A stretch of 64,000 nucleotides of DNA from Cohnella thailandensis (GTDB lineage: Bacteria > Bacillota > Bacilli > Paenibacillales > Paenibacillaceae): assembly GCF_014212135.1 (NCBI RefSeq), contig NZ_JACJVQ010000027.1, forward strand, positions 21,163-85,162, written 5' to 3'. Both the position numbers and the translations under genes were made by a program. This document shows positions 60,681 through 64,000 of the stretch, piece after piece; the first letter of the stretch is position 1, and the number at the start of each line of letters is the position of its first letter. The notes below the pieces were generated by a model. The model searched no databases, was not told the origin of the DNA, and worked only from the letters and a program-made list of their open reading frames with translations.

Positions 60681-61673
60681 ATGGGCTATGAAGCTAGTGC
60701 AAGCCGGTATGACACTATGACATATAACCGCTCCGGACGGAGCGGACTCAAGCTTCCCGCGATCTCGCTGGGCTTGTGGCACAATTTCGGCGGCATCAAC
60801 GTGTACGAGAACTCGCGCGCCATGGTGCGCCGCGCTTTCGATCTGGGGATCACCCACTTTGACCTGGCGAACAACTACGGTCCTCCTCCGGGCTCGGCGG
60901 AAGAAACGTTCGGCCAGCTGCTGAAGCACGATTTTGCACCTTATCGCGACGAGATGATCATCTCGACCAAAGCGGGCTACTATATGTGGCAGGGACCGTA
61001 CGGCGAATGGGGCTCCAAAAAGTATCTGGTCTCCAGCCTCGACCAAAGCCTGAAGCGGATGGGACTCGACTACGTGGACATTTTCTACCACCATCGCCCG
61101 GACCCGGATACTCCGCTCGAAGAGACGATGGCGGCGCTAGACCTGATCGTCCGTCAAGGCAAAGCGCTCTATGTCGGCCTGTCCAACTACAGCGCCGAGC
61201 AGACCAAGGAAGCTTCCCGTATCCTGAAGCGGCTGGGAACGCCTTGCCTGATTCACCAGCCGAGCTACTCCATGATGAACCGTTGGATCGAGAACGGCCT
61301 TCAGGACGTTCTGGATGAAGAGGGCATCGGCTCGATCGCCTTCTCGCCGCTGAACCAAGGCATCCTGACGGACCGTTACCTGAACGGAGTCACGGCGGAT
61401 TCCCGCGCCGGAGGACCGAGCGTGTTCCTGAAGCCGGAAGGCATCAGCGAAGAGACGATCGCCAAGGTGCGGAAGCTCAACGATCTCGCGGCCGGACGAG
61501 GCCAGAAGCTGTCGCAGATGGCCCTGGCCTGGGTGCTGCGCGGCGGACGCGTCACGTCCGCTCTGATCGGCGCCAGCAAAGTCGGCCAGATCGAAGACGC
61601 CGTAGGAGCGGTTAGCAACCTGGCGTTCACGGAAGATGAGCTTGCCGCGATAGATGCTATTCTTTTAGCTTAA
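60681..61673 (+). CDS. Aldo/keto reductase (YghZ/Gpr type)
   Basis: A 330-residue NADPH-dependent TIM-barrel reductase. Catalytic residues are visible: FDLANNYGPPPG (Asp, Tyr), STKAGYYMW (Lys) and DIFYHHRPDPDTP (His). The wording NRSGRSGLKLPAISLGLWHNFGG is typical of the L-glyceraldehyde-3-phosphate reductase group (YghZ), which detoxifies methylglyoxal and reduces L-glyceraldehyde 3-phosphate. ATG follows AAGGAGGAC. A terminator follows. Confidence 0.93.
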   Translation: MGYEASASRYDTMTYNRSGRSGLKLPAISLGLWHNFGGINVYENSRAMVRRAFDLGITHFDLANNYGPPPGSAEETFGQLLKHDFAPYRDEMIISTKAGYYMWQGPYGEWGSKKYLVSSLDQSLKRMGLDYVDIFYHHRPDPDTPLEETMAALDLIVRQGKALYVGLSNYSAEQTKEASRILKRLGTPCLIHQPSYSMMNRWIENGLQDVLDEEGIGSIAFSPLNQGILTDRYLNGVTADSRAGGPSVFLKPEGISEETIAKVRKLNDLAAGRGQKLSQMALAWVLRGGRVTSALIGASKVGQIEDAVGAVSNLAFTEDELAAIDAILLA

Positions 61674-61690
61674 TAAAGTATCTTGATTAG

Positions 61691-61734
61691 ACCCGCGACC
61701 GAGCGCGCTTGCCGTGCCTGGTTCGCGGGTTTTT
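61691..61734 (+). terminator. Terminator after the aldo/keto reductase gene
   Basis: ACCCGCGACC pairs with GGTTCGCGGGT (one bulge), followed by TTTTT. Confidence 0.85.
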
Positions 61735-61908
61735 CAGTAGTTAACGGCAGGAATGCCATTATTTATAGGTATCTTACATGTCATTCATAATGTAAACGGT
61801 AACAATACGAATAAATTTGTCGGAAAACAATAAAAAAGTTCGTTTTACGGATTGACGAATCAGTGCTTTGTACCTAAAATGATGAATGTTATGGAACGGA
61901 ATCGAAGT

Positions 61909-61977
61909 TTTTCGTATAATCCCGGGAATGGGCTCGGGAGTTTCTACGGGGTCACCGCAAATGATCCGGCTACGGAA
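61909..61977 (+). ncRNA. Purine riboswitch aptamer, guanine class
   Basis: All elements of the purine aptamer are readable: P1 (TTTCGTA/TACGGAA), the conserved TATAAT just inside it, P2 CCCGG/TCGGG, the core GTTTCTAC, and P3 GGGTCA/TGATCC around loop CCGCAAA. The specificity base before the closing TAC is C, which pairs with guanine (U would indicate adenine). It lies upstream of an NCS2 purine permease and is followed by a terminator, so guanine or hypoxanthine should switch the gene off. Confidence 0.95.
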
Positions 61978-62041
61978 AGCGCAATAGGATCAGGGCAAGG
62001 CGTTTTACGCGGCCCGGTATACCTTGGCGCGCTAATGCGGA

Positions 62042-62071
62042 ACCTAGGAGAGACATCTTCTGGGTTTTTTT
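62042..62071 (+). terminator. Riboswitch expression-platform terminator
   Basis: ACCTAGGAGA pairs with TCTTCTGGGT (two wobble pairs) around GACA, followed by a run of T. It is about 65 nt after the aptamer and 58 nt before the permease start. Confidence 0.85.
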
Positions 62072-62129
62072 CTTGTTTCTTGGGAGGATACGAAGCTCGG
62101 TCCGAATTTGAATCAGAAGGGGTACAGAC

Positions 62130-63524
62130 ATGGAGCGATTCTTTAAGCTCAAAGAGTTCGGTACGAATATCCGCACGGAGATCATGGCGGGCATCACGAC
62201 CTTCATGACGATGGCTTACATCCTTGCCGTCAACCCGGTCGTTCTCGGTCCTTCCGGACTGGACACCTACGGCATTTTCCTGGCGACGGCGCTTGGCGCG
62301 GGCATCTTCACCCTGGCGATGGGCCTGTTCGTCAACTTCCCGGTCGCGCTGGCTCCGGGGATGGGGCTTAACGCATACTTCGCGACGACGGTCGTCGCTT
62401 CCCAGGCAACCGGTCATCCGATCAGTCCTTCGATGGCGCTCGCCGCCGTCTTCCTGTCCGGGATCATCTTCCTGATCCTGACGGTCACCAAGGTTCGTCA
62501 ATTGCTCGTCGTCGCGATTCCGGATGGGCTGAAGCATGCGATCACCGTCGGCGTCGGCTTGTTCATCGCGATCATCGGCCTCAAGACGAGCGGAGTGATG
62601 ACGATCTCGCTCGACGCGTTCGGCCGCGACTTCGCCCAAGGCAGCTATACGAATCTCGGCGGCAGCGAAACGGTCATCCACATGGGCAGCCTCGAGGAGC
62701 CTATGGTTTGGCTGACCATCGTCGGCCTGATTATTATCGGCGCCCTGATGGTGCTTCGCGTTCGCGGCGCGATTCTGATCGGCATCCTGATCACGACGCT
62801 CATCGGCGCGATCCCGGGAGTCGACGTCGTCGACTTCGGTACGCTTAAGGGCCAAGATTGGGTCCCTAACTTCTCCAAGCTCAACTTCTGGGACTTCAGC
62901 TTCTCGGATCTGCTGTCCACCGGCTTGCTGACGGCCATCGCCACGTTCACGTTCGTCGAACTGTTCGACACGTTCGGCACGCTGGTCGGCACGGCTAACC
63001 GCGCCGGATTCTTCAAGAACAAAGAAGAAGGCAACAAGCGCATCGGCAAGGCGATGCTCGTCGACTCCATCGCGGTCAGCGGCGGCGCCATGCTCGGCAC
63101 GAGCACGATGACGGCTTTCGTCGAGAGCTCCGCGGGCATCGCGGAAGGCGGACGCACGGGTCTGACTTCCTCGACGACGGGCGTGTTGTTCCTCGTCTCC
63201 CTGTTCCTGGCTCCGATCGCCCTGCTCATCCCGACTCCGGCGACGAGCGCGGCACTGATCGTTGTCGGCGTGCTGATGATGCAATCCGTCAGCGAGATCG
63301 ACTTCAAGGACCTGACGATCGGCATTCCGGCGTTCCTCACCGTCGCCATGATGCCGTTCACCTACAACATCGCCAACGGCATCTCGTTCGGCATCGTCTC
63401 CTATGTCGTGCTGGCAGCCCTGTCTAACCTGCGCGGCGAGAAACAGCATAAGGTTCACTGGCTGATGTGGATTCTGTTCATCCTAGTCATCGCCCGTTAC
63501 CTATTCATCGGCGCGGAGGGCTAA
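62130..63524 (+). CDS. NCS2-family guanine/hypoxanthine permease (PbuG/PbuO-like)
   Basis: A 464-residue permease with about 12-14 membrane segments of the AzgA-like NCS2 branch. Visible motifs: AGITTFMTMAYILAVNP at the start, VALAPGMGLNAYF (substrate region), FVELFDTFGTLVGTA and GTSTMTAFVESSAGIAEGGRTG. It imports hypoxanthine, guanine or adenine by proton symport. ATG follows AGAAGGGG. The guanine-class riboswitch upstream shows that purine supply controls it, and supports guanine/hypoxanthine as substrate. Confidence 0.94.
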   Translation: MERFFKLKEFGTNIRTEIMAGITTFMTMAYILAVNPVVLGPSGLDTYGIFLATALGAGIFTLAMGLFVNFPVALAPGMGLNAYFATTVVASQATGHPISPSMALAAVFLSGIIFLILTVTKVRQLLVVAIPDGLKHAITVGVGLFIAIIGLKTSGVMTISLDAFGRDFAQGSYTNLGGSETVIHMGSLEEPMVWLTIVGLIIIGALMVLRVRGAILIGILITTLIGAIPGVDVVDFGTLKGQDWVPNFSKLNFWDFSFSDLLSTGLLTAIATFTFVELFDTFGTLVGTANRAGFFKNKEEGNKRIGKAMLVDSIAVSGGAMLGTSTMTAFVESSAGIAEGGRTGLTSSTTGVLFLVSLFLAPIALLIPTPATSAALIVVGVLMMQSVSEIDFKDLTIGIPAFLTVAMMPFTYNIANGISFGIVSYVVLAALSNLRGEKQHKVHWLMWILFILVIARYLFIGAEG

Positions 63525-63615
63525 GCGAGGCTCTCTCGGCTGCAAGGTCATTTCTCTTGAACGGTCGCAAGATCGATTCACCTAATGGCTTCACTTGAGC
63601 ATGGCTCAATTCCTC

Positions 63616-63655
63616 AAAGCGTTCTCTCTATTTCATATGGAGGGGGCGCTTTTTA
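63616..63655 (+). terminator. Probable terminator after the purine permease
   Basis: AAAGCG pairs with CGCTTT across a partly paired TTCTCTC/GGAGGGGG inner part, followed by TTATTTG. The region 63525-63787 shows no gene. Confidence 0.55.
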
Positions 63656-63787
63656 TTTGATCTGCATAGGCGGGAGGGCGCTGGTTGTTGCTCATGTACA
63701 AGGTTTCAAGAAGCTAGGCCGCCTCTCCCGTTCGCTCAGGTTCGGGGAGGACTACTCTTCGCACGTTGCCCCGACTTACGCCTAAGT

Positions 63788-64000
63788 ATGGTACTCCATA
63801 CCACACTTTAGCTCGATGCCCCGTAAGCCCTCCGAAGAATGGTACTCTATGCCGCACTTTTGCACGTTGCTTCAACTGCCCGCCGAAGAATGGTACTCTA
63901 TGCCACACATTAGCCAGTTGCCCCGACTGCCCTCCGAAGAATGGTACTCTATGCCACACTTTTGCACGTTGCTCCAACTGCCCGCCGAAGGATGGTACTC
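63788..64000. repeat. 51-bp tandem repeat running off the window end (array 5)
   Basis: Units begin at 63788, 63839, 63890, 63941 and 63992, exactly 51 bp apart; the last is cut by the window end. Each unit starts ATGGTACTCTATGCCACAC or a close variant, containing TGGTA-N5-TRCCA, and ends CCGAAGA. A spurious minus-strand frame reads through it because 51 is divisible by 3. The core is like that of the 44301 array. Confidence 0.92.

Noticed and set aside
61852..62208. 118-codon frame upstream of the purine permease
   Set aside because: It covers the riboswitch aptamer and terminator and overlaps the permease in another frame.
63714..63977. 87-codon minus-strand frame with repeated WHRVPFFGG-like units
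   Set aside because: It reads through the 51-bp array and is a by-product of its period.

Overview
This window looks like chromosome from a high-GC member of the Paenibacillaceae (Cohnella/Paenibacillus type). The evidence is strong GGAGG-type ribosome sites, frequent TTG and GTG starts, a Bacillus-style Fnr with a C-terminal cysteine cluster, YesM/YesN-type regulators beside LplA/LplB/LplC-type sugar transporters, and UvsE, YneF and YlbL-like proteins. No rRNA, tRNA, integrase, transposase or phage gene was recognised. The window is core chromosome with many transport and regulatory cassettes.

Layout. 1-0.9 kb: yneF and folE. 0.9-8.9 kb: an anaerobic fermentation block of an Fnr-type regulator, a degenerate MobA-like protein, adhE, pflB and pflA, with two Fnr-box-like palindromes. 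9-20 kb: a Gfo/Idh/MocA dehydrogenase, a heterodimeric ABC exporter whose leader carries a 28-codon peptide ORF and an intrinsic terminator (a probable ribosome-controlled attenuator), a GNAT enzyme, a diguanylate cyclase, an alpha/beta hydrolase and an IclR regulator. 19.8-30 kb: a YlbL-like PDZ/Lon protease, acnA, a secreted-type amidase, ddl, uvsE, a TauE/SafE permease and an inositol-phosphatase-family enzyme. 30.8-37.7 kb: a two-component system divergent from an operon of two ABC sugar permeases, an HlyD-like adaptor and a binding lipoprotein. 37.7-44.2 kb: a LOG-family protein and a LysR regulator divergent from an Fe/phosphonate-type ABC operon that ends with a metallophosphatase. 44.7-50.5 kb: hemL (GsaB-like), an LCP ligase, a three-gene ABC-2 exporter and bcp. 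50.7-58 kb: an LplB/LplC/LplA-type sugar transporter with a YesM/YesN two-component pair. 58-64 kb: guaA, an AraC regulator, an aldo/keto reductase, and a guanine-class purine riboswitch before an NCS2 purine permease.

The most unusual pattern is in the non-coding DNA. Five separate intergenic sites hold short tandem arrays with a 51-bp (in one case 50-bp) period. Most units carry a short inverted repeat, yet the unit sequence differs between sites. The sites start near 5448, 19631, 30426, 44301 and 63788. Three of the five lie between convergent genes, and two (44.3 and 63.8 kb) share a hairpin core. I do not recognise this as a described repeat family.

How the parts work together: Fnr probably switches on adhE and perhaps pflBA without oxygen, so that PflA activates PflB and AdhE reoxidises NADH. 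The guanine riboswitch adjusts purine uptake in the same neighbourhood as guaA. The two sugar-type ABC systems lack their own ATPase and presumably use a shared MsmX-type ATPase encoded elsewhere.
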